Part shown: positions 48,301 through 59,709 of the stretch, piece by piece
How positions within the stretch are numbered: position 1 is the first letter of the stretch
Layout: each line of letters opens with the position of its first letter
Assembly (NCBI RefSeq): GCF_027887165.1
Contig: NC_077234.1
Coordinates: forward strand, 246,386,658 to 246,450,657
Source of the DNA: Monodelphis domestica
Taxonomy: Eukaryota; Chordata; Mammalia; Didelphimorphia; Didelphidae
Reading direction: 5' to 3'
Length of the DNA stretch: 64,000 nt
Notes under the pieces: generated by a model
What the model was told of the DNA's origin: nothing
The model's input: the letters and a program-made list of their open reading frames with translations, nothing else
Database searches by the model: none
Position numbers and translations under genes: made by a program

Positions 48301-48984
48301 CAGAGCTCTTCTTGGCACAGAGAAAACAATAGCAATAATAGTAACAATACCACCAAACAAACAAAAACAACTCAGGTTTAGGAAAAGGGTTCTAAATATT
48401 CATTTGACAGAGTTCCTTTGCTCTAATATACCCCCTCCATCTGCCTGGAATCCACCCTCAGCCTTTCTATTTCTCTGTTATCCATCACACACATCAGTAA
48501 TCTTCTTGTTGGAAGCTTTCACTTTCCTATTTAATGGGTCCCTCACTTCCTGTGATATCTGACATGGTAGACTAATCAGCCTTGCCTGAGTGAGACCTCC
48601 TTCCTTCTCTATTATACACCTGGCCCACTTCCATCCCTGAGCAGCTCTCTAGTGGGACAATTGATGTGTCCCTGCTCCAAATTAAGAAGTGTGAGGATAG
48701 GCTTAACCTGGGTGCTGGTCCAAAGGGATCCTCTTCAAGGATCACAAACCCCCCTTCCTCCTTCTACTTTGATTGGAAGACCAAGCTTACCCAAGACCAT
48801 CACTCCTTTGTCTGTTGGCAAAGTTGCAAGGATATCCTGTCACTGCTGAGACCCAGTGTTTCCTTGTCTATTTATTGGGTGACTATGAGTCTGATCAATC
48901 ATTCTTCCCATTCACCTCATGCCCCCTAAATTATGCCACCATGCTTTCCCATGTATGTATTAAAACATACCCAATTCTTTCATA
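48301..48984. other. Unassigned pyrimidine-rich DNA
   Basis: No gene recognised. Overlapping frames of 65-87 codons at 48652-48985 have no visible features. It lies just upstream of the L1 5' end and could be host DNA or an extra promoter segment. Confidence 0.35.
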
Positions 48985-50255
48985 GAAATCCTTAAGTCGA
49001 GACCTCGGAAACCCTTCCTTACCGATCGCAAATGGAGTGCTCCTAAGACACCGAAATTCAAGTTGAACAACAGGATAGACCTGGGGAACCCTCCTCCTGG
49101 ACCTGGATCAAAAGGTACCGCACCCCAAAAGCCAGAACCCTAGATCACTAAGGGGTAGGCAGAAGGAAGGTCCCAGGACCCATCCCCCCCAACCCAGAGT
49201 GCTGAGCCCACGGCAGCAGTGGGAACCTCAGGGCAACTCACCTTGAAAGCAGCCTGAGCAAGTCTCTGGGGCACCCAACACAGATGGCAGGGAAACATAG
49301 AGAGAAGGGGGAAGCCTATAGCCCCCTGGCTGGGTCCTTCCATCTGAGTCTCAAAGGAGGTCCCAGCTTTAGGGCACCAGCTGAACCCAATCCCATCAGG
49401 AGCCCTCAGAGCTACTGAAAGGACAGAAAATTCAGAGCCAGCAAAGGGGTTGCTCCTAAGAGTGTACCTTGAAAGTAACCTGGGCCAGTCTCCGGGCATT
49501 CAACACAGACTGTGGAGGAGGAGGTTGTTGATTTTTTTCTCTTTTTTTGGGGGGGTCGGGGATCATTCAGCCCATACCATCTGAACCTAATCCCATCAGG
49601 AGCCGTCAGAGCTTCTGAAAGAACAAAAACCTCAGGGCCTGGGAAGGGCTTACCTTGAAAACAACCTGGGACAGTCTCCAGGCATTCAACACAGATTGTG
49701 GAGGAGGAGGTTTTTTTTGCTTCAGGGTTCATTAGGCCCAAACCAGGTGGACCTAATCCCATCAGGATCCCTCAGAGCCCAGGGAAGCCATGACCCCTCC
49801 CCCCTTAGAGAGCAGGGTCTTCTGAAAGAACCAGCTGAACCTAATCTCATCAGGAGCCCTCAGAGCCCAGGGAGGCCACGCACCTCCCCCCTCAGAGAAC
49901 AGGGTCTTCTGAAAAAACAGAAACCTAGAGGCAAAGTCAAGATGGCAACCCAGAAGGAGCATAGACCTGGCAGCCTTGCCAGAGCTTTGGAGATCCTCCA
50001 TATTTGCTCCAGCTGTCCAGGAAGTTTAAAACTCAGAGTAAACCTAGCCCAACTAAGCTGAACTCAATCCCATCAAAAGTCCAGGCTCCCCACCCATCCT
50101 TATTGACTGCTGGACTTTAAGCCAATCAAAAGCCTCCAGAAGACAGGAAAGCTCAAACCCCCAACAACCCTCCCCCAGAGATTACATCAAGAGATCTTCT
50201 GTTAAAGCTCCAAGAGGGGAGGCCGGTAGAAGTCCCCAAAAAAAACAAAAAAAAA
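48985..50255 (+). promoter_or_regulatory. L1 5' UTR/promoter region with diverged modules
   Basis: GC-rich, with several CpGs at 48997-49120 in an otherwise CpG-poor window. One module ('ccttgaaag..acctg...cagtctc...gggca..caacacaga') starts near 49241, 49467 and 49652. A second ('ctgaac..aatcccatcagga') occurs near 49380, 49579, 49747, 49828 and 50058. L1 5' UTRs hold an internal promoter, and monomer-type promoters are known in other mammals; here the modules alternate and differ in spacing (about 226 and 185 bp). Open frames across the region (49140-50061) are not genes. Confidence 0.7.
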
Positions 50256-51435
50256 ATGAGAGGAACAAGAGCACAGACAAATACAGGGAGTAAAGAAGGG
50301 GTAAATTTGAACAAACAACAGAAAAAGAAGAAACTACAATAGACAGCTACTACTCAGCAAATGGAACAGAGGGGGAGAGATCAGCAAACAATAAACCAGA
50401 AATCCCAGCAAATTGGATACAGGCTGTGGAAGAACTCAAAACACAACTAAGAGAGGCTGAAGATAATTGGGGAAAGAACTTAAAAATTAAGATAAGTCAT
50501 CTGGAAACAGAGGCACTTGAACTAAAACAAGAAAATAATGTCCTGAAAGCCAAAATCATCCAGCTGGAAAATGAGGCAAAGGAGATGAAAGATGAGGCAA
50601 AGGAGATGAAAGATGAGGTAAAGAGGATGAAAGATGATCTTCAAAGAAAATCAGACCAGAAGGAAAAAGATCACCAAAAAGCCAGAGATGAAATCCAATC
50701 TTTAAGAACCAGAATAAAACAACTAGAATCAAGTGACCTCACAAGGCAGCAGGACACTATAAAACAAAACAAAAAGAATGAAAAAATTGAGGAAAATGTG
50801 AAGCATCTCATTCACAAAACAGACGATTTATAAAATCGTTCAAGAAGAGACAATTTAAGAATAATTGGCCTACCAGAAGACCACGACAAAAGAAAAATCC
50901 TGGACATAATACTAGAGGAAATTATCCAGGAAAACTGTCCCGAGATCCTAGAATAAGAGGAGAAAGTGGAGATTGAAAGAATCCACAGATCACCCCCTGT
51001 ATTTAATCCCCAACTGACATCACCAAGAAATGTTATAGCCAAATTCAAAAACAATCAGATGAAAGAACAGATATTACAAGCTGCCAAGAAGAAGCCATTC
51101 AGATACCATGGAAACACAGTGAGGATAACACAGATCTGTCTGCATCCACACCGAAGGACCGAAAGGCATGGAATACGATATTCCTGAAAGCAATAGAACT
51201 AGGTCTACAGCCAAGAATAAAATACCGATCATAACTGACTATATTCTTACAGGGGAAAGTATGGTCATTTAACACAACAGAAGAGTTCCAAGCATTCATA
51301 AATAAAAGACCAGACCTGAACAGAAAATTTAAAGTCCAACCACAGAACTCAAGAGAATCATCAAAAGGTAATAAAAAAGAGGGGGGAAAACAACAACAAC
51401 AACAAATTTTTAAGAGACTCAATAAGTTAAAATGA
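50256..51435 (+). pseudogene. L1 ORF1 (RNA-binding retrotransposon protein), disrupted
   Basis: L1 ORF1p is the nucleic-acid-binding chaperone that coats L1 RNA. The likely start is the ATG at 50256, after an A-rich stretch. The N-terminus (about 50256-50340) and the coiled coil are in different frames, so there is a frameshift before about 50400. The coiled coil runs 50426-50830 in one frame, rich in Glu/Lys with heptads, including 'QLREAEDNWGKNLKIKISHL'. After a stop at 50831 the same frame gives the RRM-like part ('NLRIIGLPEDHDK'). After a second stop at 50954 come 'RNVIAKFKNNQMKEQILQAA' and the C-terminal domain. A one-base loss near 51133 shifts the frame, and a further stop lies near 51232. 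The end is the tga at 51433-51435. Few lesions suggest a fairly young copy. Confidence 0.85.
50573..50635 (+). repeat. 21-bp tandem repeat, three units, in the ORF1 coiled coil
   Basis: Units at 50573-50593 and 50594-50614 are identical, and the third (50615-50635) differs by two bases. Each encodes seven residues, one coiled-coil heptad (E-A-K-E-M-K-D type). The repeat keeps frame and heptad phase. Confidence 0.95.
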
Positions 51436-51665
51436 TATGTATCCCTATAAGAAAAGAGGTCATTGGCAACTCTTAAAAACTGTTGCTATCACCTGAGCAG
51501 CTAGAAGAACTACACTCAGAGGGAACAGTGACAAATTGTATAGGATGAAAGGACAAGACATAAATAGGTATATAGATATATGCATGCAAAAATATAAAAA
51601 AAATATCCTTAAGTCTCTTAAAGGCAGTGAAACCAAAAGATGCCACATAGGTGATATTCACATGT
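51436..51665 (+). mobile_element. L1 inter-ORF region, truncated
   Basis: 'tatgtatccctataagaaaa', 'gaggtcattggcaactctta' and 'cagagggaacagtgacaaat' continue the L1 after ORF1. ORF2 does not follow. Confidence 0.55.
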
Positions 51666-52434
51666 ATTCAATTAGCAATGTGATGACCCTTTCTAGTCGA
51701 GACAGAGACCTGAAAGGCCATAAAGAATCTCCAGTAAACCCAGGTAAACTCCAGAAACTATCCAATAAATGATGATAGAAAGAAAATTGGTGAAGAATAT
51801 CAAAAAAGAAGCAGTAGTGAGCTTCTCCGTCCATTCCCAGACAAGAAGATGATCAGAAGCCAGAGAATCTGAGAAGACAGGTCAAAGTAGGAGAGAAAGA
51901 AACCAGAGAAGAGCTCCAATAACTAAGCTTGAAGTCTGTGAACTTTCTGACCAGGGACCCACTGGGCAATCTAATCTAGCTCTCAAAAGGGTGACAGCCT
52001 CATTGAGAGAAGGATTAGTACAACAAATAACAATGACAAATGGTAGAGTGCGAAGAAAAAAATCAGATAAAGGGCCATGAGAAACTTGAGGAAGGATTGT
52101 TCATTTTCACATGGGAAGAGGAATGCAGATAAAAGAAATTTTCACAGAAGTAAAACTTAAATAGCGTCTTAAAGGAAGAACATCACCTCAACAGAGGAGA
52201 TAGTGAGTTATGAGTATAGCAGGATGAAGCAGAAATCAGAGATTGGAGTAAGCAGGATGAGAGCAAAGAACTCAGAATATAGTTTCTGCAGCTCTAAAGC
52301 TATATCAGCCTACTAAATAAAAGGGCTACAGAATTTTCTGCCCCATTTACCCCCAGAGTTATTTTCCAGGAACTTTCCTCTAAGATAAATCAGCCTACCA
52401 CTGAAGCTCACAACAGAGACAAATAATGGGGGTA
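51666..52434. other. Purine-rich unassigned DNA
   Basis: No gene recognised. Parts (52140-52270) faintly resemble minus-strand L2. Low confidence. Confidence 0.3.
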
Positions 52435-52605
52435 TGACCAAGTTGGGAAAGACTTGAGCTCAAATCTAGCATTAGACCTTTATAAACCATGAGACCCTGG
52501 GCAAATCACATAACTCTGTGCCTCAGTTTCTTCATCTGAAGAAGAAATTTGGAATCAGTGAGATCTAAGGTCTCCTGTAGGGCTAAATCTATGACACTAC
52601 AATCT
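52435..52605 (+). mobile_element. tRNA-derived SINE
   Basis: 'gacttgagctcaaatctagc', 'gagaccctgggcaaatcaca', 'gtgcctcagtttcttcatct', 'taaggtctcctgtagggcta' and 'aatctatgacac' are in plus-strand order, with the 'ggtcccttccagctctaaatctatga' type of 3' end. Confidence 0.75.
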
Positions 52606-53604
52606 CTGATACTACATTGCTGCAGTGGGATAACAGCAGGACCACCAGTGGCTTGGCTGAAGAAATATACTAGAAATATTATCAGCCTTCAAGTTCTCTA
52701 TTTACCAAAATTTCATTTAAAATGTCATACTATAAGAAATGAATGGGCAATAATAGAAGACATGCAAAAAGAATTACTTTTTAAAAATAATTTAAGAGAA
52801 CTCATAAATGTATGGCAGTTAAAAACTTTTCTCTCCTACCTCATTCTGTAAAGTAGTTCAAAATCATAAGGTACTGATTTCTTAAATTTTGCACTAAAGT
52901 TTCATTTCGAGTACAGGCTATAATGCAATTTGCTGCCTTGGAAATTTCATTTATTACCATTCTAATTAACACTTTGAAGCATTTTGACAGGATTCATAGA
53001 ATCGTCAACTTAACAATACCTTCCATTTAGATTATACTCCACTAGCTATATAACAAAATCTGTGAATTTTTATCTAAAATAAGTTGCAATTATCTCCACA
53101 GAGATTTTAAAAACCACTTCATGTGGTGAGAGGAGACATTAATCTGGGTGCTTAGCCATTGTTTGGGCATTAATTAACCCTGGGAAGAGCTAGATTGTAA
53201 ATCATAGCAGGACATACCTCAGTTTGAGAAAGTAGGTCCTCATAAACAGTTAGCTCCTGTGGCTTGTATTTTAGAGGAGGAAGATTCTGGTGATTGAAGC
53301 AATCACTATAAATCATAATAATTTATATTAAGAAGAATCAGTATAAAGGTCAAGGTTTCTAGAGTTTTGCCACTGATTTCAGAAACTCTTTTCATCATAT
53401 GAGAAAACTGAAAAATGCATTTTCACATAAATGTGATATATATATATACATACATATATAATATATATGGGGGTATATGTGATTATATACACACATATAA
53501 TGTAACTTCTTAAAAGAAAAAATGGAGAGAAACATGCGGCATAAAATGACTAAAATTTCTGATAATTAAAACTGCAGCCAGCTGTTAGATATAAGTCAAA
53601 GTAG
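52606..53604. other. Unique DNA
   Basis: No gene recognised. An AT/ACAT low-complexity block lies at 53440-53510. A 100-codon frame (52549-52848) has no protein features. Confidence 0.4.
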
Positions 53605-54522
53605 TATTCTTATTTGAATGAATGAAGTACTTATTAAGCACTAGTACTATGTACTAAATGCTGGAGATACAATAAGAAAAGTAAGACAGCCTCTTTTTTC
53701 AAGGAGTTCACATTCACATCTTCTTTAATGTGATTTCTATGGATAAAATCATATCAATTCCTGAAGTTGAACCATTTGACCAAAGTCAATTACTTTGTAA
53801 GAAAGAACTTTTTTTCTCCATGGGGCTTCCGTAGCTATGGCAGGAGCACCTATGGAAGCAGTTTCCAACTCTCCAAAAAGTTCCTTGCCAAAAAAATGAT
53901 GAGAGGAGAGGACTGGAAGCATGCAACTCCAAAGGTTCTTGAGATTACGTTCTGATCTATTTCAATCAAGGTCTACAGGAAAATGGTGGTCAAGTTGTTG
54001 GGAGGAGTTTTGCTTTCTTGGCACAAAGTAAATCTTTAGTTAAGCCTTGAAATAAGCTGGAAGTTTGGAGACAGAGATGAAGAGGAAGAAATTTCTAGTC
54101 ATGAAGACAGCCAGTGAAAATACTGGGAAGGAAGAGATGGAGTGTCTTGTGAGAACAAGGAGGCCATCATCACTGGATTGCAGAGTAATATGTAAGGAGA
54201 ATGGAAAGGTTTGAAAAAGCCAGATTATGAACTTTAAAAGTCAAATTTAAGATTTTGTATTGAATTCTGGAAGTATCAGGGAGTCACTGTAGTTAATTGA
54301 ATAGGGGGTGATATGATCAGACCTACTCTTTAGAAAGACCAATTTAACAACTGAGTGCAAGATGGATTGAGTAGGGAAGACCAATCAGCAGGCTATTATA
54401 GTTGTCCTGTTATGAGGCGATGATGGTTAGCCCCCAGATGACTGAAGTGTCAGAGAAGAGGCATGTAGAAGAAATATAATAAAAGTAGGAATGACAAGAC
54501 TTGACAATTAATTGGTTATGAG

Positions 54523-54577
<55 letters not shown>

Positions 54578-54960
54578 TCAAGGATGACATGGGGAAGTGG
54601 AAGGATTGTAGTATCATTGTGAGTAGCAGAAAAGTTTGGAAAGGGGGAGGGTTCGGGTTCATGAGTTTAGTTTTGAACATGTACAGCTTGAGATGTCTAT
54701 GGGCCATCCAGTTCGAGATGTATATGAGACTGGAGATCGGGAGAGAGATGAGGGTTGAAAAAAGCAAATGTTAAAGTCATCCCTATAGAGATATTAATTA
54801 AAACCACAGGAGCTCCTGAGATCACAAAGTGAGGTAGTGTAGAGGGAGAAGAGAAGAAGACAAGACTCAGGAGTTTTCTTTATTCCAAAGGAAAGCTCTG
54901 AGATGGAGCAGCCAAGGGAAGACCTGAGAAGGTTACAGAATCAAAAGTTTTTGCTGATCC
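53605..54960 (-). mobile_element. Long L2 LINE, minus strand
   Basis: The left end is the L2 3' terminus ('cttattaagcactagtacta', 'aatgctggagatacaataag', 'caaggagttcacattcac'). Next come the reverse complements of the C-terminal coding region ('gaataggg ggtgatatgatcagacc' near 54300, 'tcagcaggctattatagttg' near 54385). The minus-strand frame at 54516-54767 holds 'ISNWMAHRHLKLYMFKTKLM', the same RT-end segment as at 25950. The part 53720-53990 is less clear. A (GA)n microsatellite has expanded inside it. Confidence 0.75.
54526..54575. repeat. (GA)n microsatellite
   Basis: About 25 uninterrupted GA units inside the L2. On the minus strand it makes a poly Leu-Ser frame. Confidence 0.95.
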
Positions 54961-55044
54961 ATGCTATTGCCCCCCCCCCCCACCAAACAAAGTGTATTTA
55001 AATGTTTTTTACATTCAATTTGTATTTTTTTCTCTATACATTTA

Positions 55045-55150
55045 ATTCTAAGCTAGGGATAAAAAATAAGAAAAGACAGTTCTCACACTCAAGAAGCTTA
55101 TAATCTAATGAGGGAAGACAGCACATAAAAGGAAGCTGGAGATGGAGGGG
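55045..55150 (-). mobile_element. L2 3' end fragment
   Basis: 'aattctaagctagggataaa', 'acactcaagaagcttataat', 'ctaatgagggaagacagcac' are the reverse complement of the L2 3' UTR. Confidence 0.55.
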
Positions 55151-56024
55151 ACACGAAAACCAAAAGGAACCTGAGTAGGGGCATTTTGTTCCTGTGCAGT
55201 TAAACCAAGTAGAGCCGCAGATAGAAAGTGGAGAGTAAGTTGAAAAGCCTAAATTCTGCCCTCTAAACTGTGGGAAGAATTTAGTGTTCTACTCTCCTTT
55301 CCTCACACCAGAGGGGAGAGAAGCATTTCTTTTTAAATCCTTAGGATTTCCCCAAAATTAACGAATTAATTTAATTTATAAACCTATTTGAATCCACAAA
55401 AAGGAACTTGTTTTTTTTTTAAATAAACTCTGAGTTGCCTTATTCTTTTCTTCTTATATTTAACAGCAGTTTATTACATGCAAACTCTGAATAGGAAACT
55501 ACTTTTGGGTACATTTGGAACATCTTTGCTAAACTACCAACAGAAAAACTAAATTTGGATTTAGCTTTTGAAGTTCCAAAAGAAACAAAGAAATTATCCA
55601 TAGCCTTTCTCCTTTTATTCATATTTTGTGATGCAGAAAGATGTTGTTCAAAGAATTCCTTTGGGATGTCACAATTTCCTCCTCCCCTGTTGCTAGAATA
55701 GAATTCTATTTTAATGATATATTCTAAAAGGATCACAACATAATAAAAGGGTGGAGCACATTCTAGCAGAAGGGCATATCTAATCATTGAATGATAAATT
55801 GGGGACAAATCAGAACCCACTGGATAGCTTGAGTGCTCTGCAAAACTTTGATTTGCTCTATAAGCATGAATTCTTACCGTTGTTGTTGTTTTATTAGTGG
55901 CAATTGTAGTAGTATTTCATATAGAAATTTCCAAATCAGTAAGGCTCAGAGTTATTTCTGTCTAAGTTGAGAAAATCATTTAAAGTCATGATATGTGCCT
56001 GGAGTTAGCTTGTCTTAATGAACG
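55151..56024. other. Unassigned DNA
   Basis: A 126-codon minus-strand frame (55440-55820) has no recognisable domain. From the roughly 63% AT content I would expect about one such frame by chance in the whole window. Confidence 0.35.
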
Positions 56025-56340
56025 TCAGTGTGGCACAGTGGAAAAGAACACTCTGTCTGGTGTCTAAGACAGTTCCAAGTTCATTTCTATAGAGCCAGAA
56101 GTCAATGGTTAGACCACTGGACCTGTAGCCAGAAGTTCAAACCCAGCCTCAGGCACTATTAGCTGTGTGACTCTGGATAAGTCACTTCCCTTCTCTCCAC
56201 TTCAGTTCCTTGTCTCTAGAATGAGGATAATAACGGTACTTATCTTCCAGGGTGTTTGTGAGTATAAAATGAGATGCTCTTTATGAAGTGTTTTGCAAAG
56301 CTTTAAAGAACTATACTAAAGGCTAACTATTATTATCATC
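56025..56340 (+). mobile_element. Two stacked SINEs
   Basis: A SINE head ('agtgtggcacagtggaaaag') at 56030-56095 is followed by a near full-length SINE ('gaagttcaaacccagcctca', 'ttagctgtgtgactctggat', 'aagtcacttcccttctctcc', 'gagataaaatgagatgctc'-like, 'tgttttgcaaagctttaaag'). Confidence 0.75.
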
Positions 56341-56465
56341 ACTTACTACTACTGTGAGACTGTGGATGAGTCATTTAACCTTTCTGTGTCTCGGTTTCTC
56401 AAAATGAGAGGTTAGAATTGATGGCTTGTGAGATGCCTTCTAGCTCTTTATGTTCCTATGACAGT
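56341..56465 (+). mobile_element. SINE 3' part
   Basis: 'gtggatgagtcatttaacct', 'gtgtctcggtttctcaaaat', 'gatgccttctagctctttat' and 'gttcctatga'. It has a different 3' end type from the preceding copy. Confidence 0.6.
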
Positions 56466-57064
56466 GTACTGGGTCATGGAGACCTTGGGCAAGTCCTTTA
56501 GGCAAGACTCCCTGAGTCTAAGATAACTCTTGGGATCTGTCTGTCAAATTTTAAGAGAACATCCACACTGGGGATTCTTCCAGATTTGCCTACATCTGAC
56601 TAAACAGAATGAAGAAGCATCTCTTTCAAGCAGGAACCAATTAAGCTGTTTTTGTTTGGGTTTTTTTTCTGATCATCAAAGTCATCAGAGAACATTTTTT
56701 AGAGTTTAAATACTTCATAAGTACCTTAGAATTGGACCACAGCTTTGTTTATTTTAGTAGTCAAGAGTAATATTTGCATTAGTCCAATTTTTCCTTCAAT
56801 TTACTAATACTTTAATTAATTGGTTCTGAATATTCTTAAATGATCTCCATACTTAAACAATCCAAAGACAAATAGGTAGATTTTATCCAGGTAAGCATAT
56901 GTAAGAGATTTACTTTTTCACACATGATAAGGAGCAGAAAGTAAATAGGACAAAAAAATTATTTAAAAAAATAACTTCTACTACAAAAAAATATATTGAC
57001 TAAGGATTCTAGAGGCCTGGAATCTACTCCTTGCTCTACTTAATCCCCAGGTGATTTTACACAT
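56466..57064. other. Unique DNA
   Basis: No gene or clear repeat seen. Confidence 0.4.
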
Positions 57065-57235
57065 ATCAACTGACTTGCATATAAATGGAAAGAACACTGA
57101 GTTTGAAGACAAATGCCTTGGGTTCAAATCCCAACACGGCCTCTTATTACTTATATGAACTGGGGCAAGTTATTTAGCCCAGCTGGTCCTTGGGCTCCTC
57201 TCCTTGGTAAAATGAGGGGGTGGCACTAAAGATAG
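57065..57235 (+). mobile_element. tRNA-derived SINE
   Basis: 'aatggaaagaacactgagtt', 'cttgggttcaaatcccaaca', 'ggggcaagttatttagccca' and 'ggtaaaatgagggggtggca'. Confidence 0.7.
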
Positions 57236-57717
57236 AAGTTGCATTACAGCAAACCCAAATGGAGACTTAATAACAAAATGCTAAATACTGCGTAGCCAAA
57301 GAACAAATCACAGAAACAATTAGTTGCAACAAGAGTGGTGATGCCCACCTGTGGCCAGGCTGTAACTTTGGGGCTCAAAGAGAGGCAGAATAGACATCTC
57401 CAGCCTCTTCTTCTCCCATCCTTCTTCAAGGAAGACTTCCATTTATGCCAGGATGGGATGAAGGAGATTGGGGATGGAAGTCAATTTCTCTTACCCAAGC
57501 TAGAAATATATCTATATCTGCTTCTTTCAGTATTATTTGTCCAAGGGGTATGATCAGGTTCAATCTAACTTCTGATTGCTTTATATACAAATTAAAATAC
57601 ATTTCTGTTAACTAGAGGTCTAAATGGTAAATTTGATTAAATTGTTAAGAAAATGAAAGAACCAGATTAATCATAGATAATCAGTTTTTTGGTTATCTTG
57701 AGAACTACATTTGATTG
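57236..57717. other. Unique DNA
   Basis: Frames of 61 and 72 codons on opposite strands show no features. No gene seen. Confidence 0.4.
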
Positions 57718-57900
57718 TGGGCAGCTAGGTTTCTCAGTGGGTAGAGCACCAGACGTGGAATGGCGAGGAACTGGGTTCAAATTTGACCTCAGATACTTCC
57801 TAGCTCTGTGACCCTGGGGGTCATTTAAACCTGTTTACCTAGCTTTTATCCTTCTGTCTTAGAGTCGTTACTAAGACAGAAAGTAAGAATAAAAAAATAT
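57718..57900 (+). mobile_element. Marsupial SINE-1/WALLSI-type element
   Basis: 'gggcagctaggtttctcagt', 'gggtagagcaccagacg', 'aactgggttcaaatttgacc', 'tcagatacttcctagctctg', 'tgaccctgggggtcatttaa', then 'gtcttagagtcgttactaag' and 'acagaaagtaagaat' and an A-rich tail. The A-box and B-box ('ggttcaaatt') of the tRNA-like promoter are visible. This family is characteristic of marsupials. Confidence 0.9.
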
Positions 57901-57959
57901 GTTTAAAGAACTTTATTATATTAAATGCTCAGTGATATAACCCATTTGCTGTGTCGAAT

Positions 57960-58135
57960 CCTTGACTCAAACTTTTTACTTAAATAATTCTGCCAATGGA
58001 AATCTGAAACTTCTCTGCAATTTAGTCTTACAGAGTTCCCTGGGTCGGAAACCCAATTGGTATCAGAGGTAGGACCTGCACTCAGGTCTTCATGACTCAA
58101 GGTCACATCTTTATTTACTGTAGTAAGTGTCCTCT
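57960..58135 (-). mobile_element. SINE fragment
   Basis: 'cagagttccctgggtcggaa', 'tcagaggtaggacctgcact' and 'caggtcttcatgactcaagg' resemble a minus-strand tRNA-derived SINE. Diverged. Confidence 0.45.
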
Positions 58136-58739
58136 CCAAATCATTATGGTGGTCCCAAATGACAAATTTTCTATTTCAAAGTTGATTCTTCTTGGCACCA
58201 TCTAACTCAAACTGAGAGTTGGCTTATTTTGAATTTTACTTAAATTTCTCATATAGGAGACCTTAAATCTTATTGTGACATTTGATTTTTTTTTTAGAAA
58301 TGAACGAGCATGAATAATCTAATAAACAGATTGTACCTCCTACTTGGGCTATTTTTTTCTTTATCAGTTCATATCGTGTTTTGAAGACAAAGCACTCATT
58401 TTTTAGTTTTTCATGGTTATCCTGCTATACACTTATGTTCACTTAAAGTCTTTTTACAAGTAATTATGAACAACATTTATATTGTAAGGGAAAATAAATT
58501 CCTATAACTCATGAAGTTGATACTGTGAGAAAGGGTTTATATCACTGTTATCCTTAAAATTAACATCCACAGTATAAATTAATAATAGATATTTCTACAA
58601 CATAATGCATCTAAAGCTGATATAATGATCTTTTCAATGGCTAATATCATCAAGCATCCTACATAATTATTAAATTTTCCTAATTAAATTAAAGATTTCA
58701 AAAATCTCACGGGAGCTCTAATTTCTTGGAATCAGAGAG
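58136..58739. other. Unique DNA
   Basis: No gene or known repeat seen. Confidence 0.4.
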
Positions 58740-59060
58740 CTGTGAATTGTTACAGCTGGAACAAAGATCAAATATTGCAACCTCCTTCTTTTAAAAATTG
58801 AAATTTATCAAGGATCATAGATTTCTATCTGGAGATCATCTAGTCTCACCTCAGCCTGAGGACCAGCTAGGTTAAGTAACTTGACCCAGATCACAAAGGT
58901 AGTGCTTGGATTTTAACCAAGAGCTTTTGTCTAAATCCAGTGTTATTTCCAATTATATACAATTGGGTGCTATGTGTAAAATCACACAGGGCTTAAATGA
59001 TAGAACAAGGAGCAGAATGCAGATCTCCCAAATCTTAGTCAGTACTCTTTGAAGTAAATG
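58740..59060 (-). mobile_element. One or two SINE fragments
   Basis: 'tctggagatcatctagtctc', 'ctaggttaagtaacttgacc', 'cagatcacaaaggtagtgct', then at 58970-59050 'aaaatcacacagggcttaaa' and 'gaatgcagatctcccaaatc' repeat the same core. Confidence 0.55.
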
Positions 59061-59097
59061 ATTTCTTTTCTTTTGTCCTACTTACTTTCTCATCCTT

Positions 59098-59150
59098 AAT
59101 ATATATATATACATATATATATATTTACATATATATTAACATATATGGGT
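59098..59150. repeat. AT/ACAT low-complexity repeat
   Basis: Imperfect TA/CATA run. Confidence 0.85.
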
Positions 59151-59709
59151 AAAATCAACTTAAGGCAGTCTGAGTCTAGAAATCACTTAAGATAATTCAA
59201 AAGAACCTAGTTGAAATGTTACTAAACTGAAAGAAAAATCACATTAAAGCAAATATTACTTCTGACAACAAAATAAACATAGCTGTGGCTGGGAGGAAAA
59301 AAAAAAACTTTAGCATGCTATTTATGTGGAACTGGTGGTATTTCCTTTATTAGGCACCCTGTAGCACCCACTGACTATCTAAAAGAACCTTTGGTATGTA
59401 TGAGGAAAGCACAGAGCCATTTCCCAGTCATCTCTACACCTGCCACTTGGCTCCTTGGTAGTTATCCTCATTCCCTTCCCTGAACCTTGGCCTCTCTCCC
59501 CAGAGCCCTTGGCTATAATAGAAAGTTGAAAGAAAAAATAAATAATATGTGTATTGAACTAGTTGTTCAACTGGCACAGAAGAGACATAATGTAAGGCAA
59601 AACCTCCTAATAAAATGTAATGAAATGGTACCTGATTAACCAGATATTAAGCCTTTTCAGACCTTTTTATACTTCTTAAGATTATCTTCCTGACATTCAT
59701 TCTTCTTCA
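59151..59709. other. Unique DNA
   Basis: No gene or known repeat seen. Confidence 0.4.

Noticed and set aside
49140..50061. Overlapping frames of 79-121 codons on both strands
   Set aside because: They fall in the GC-rich L1 5' UTR, where stops are rarer.
55440..55820. 126-codon minus-strand frame
   Set aside because: No recognisable domain, and the base composition predicts about one frame of this length by chance in the window.
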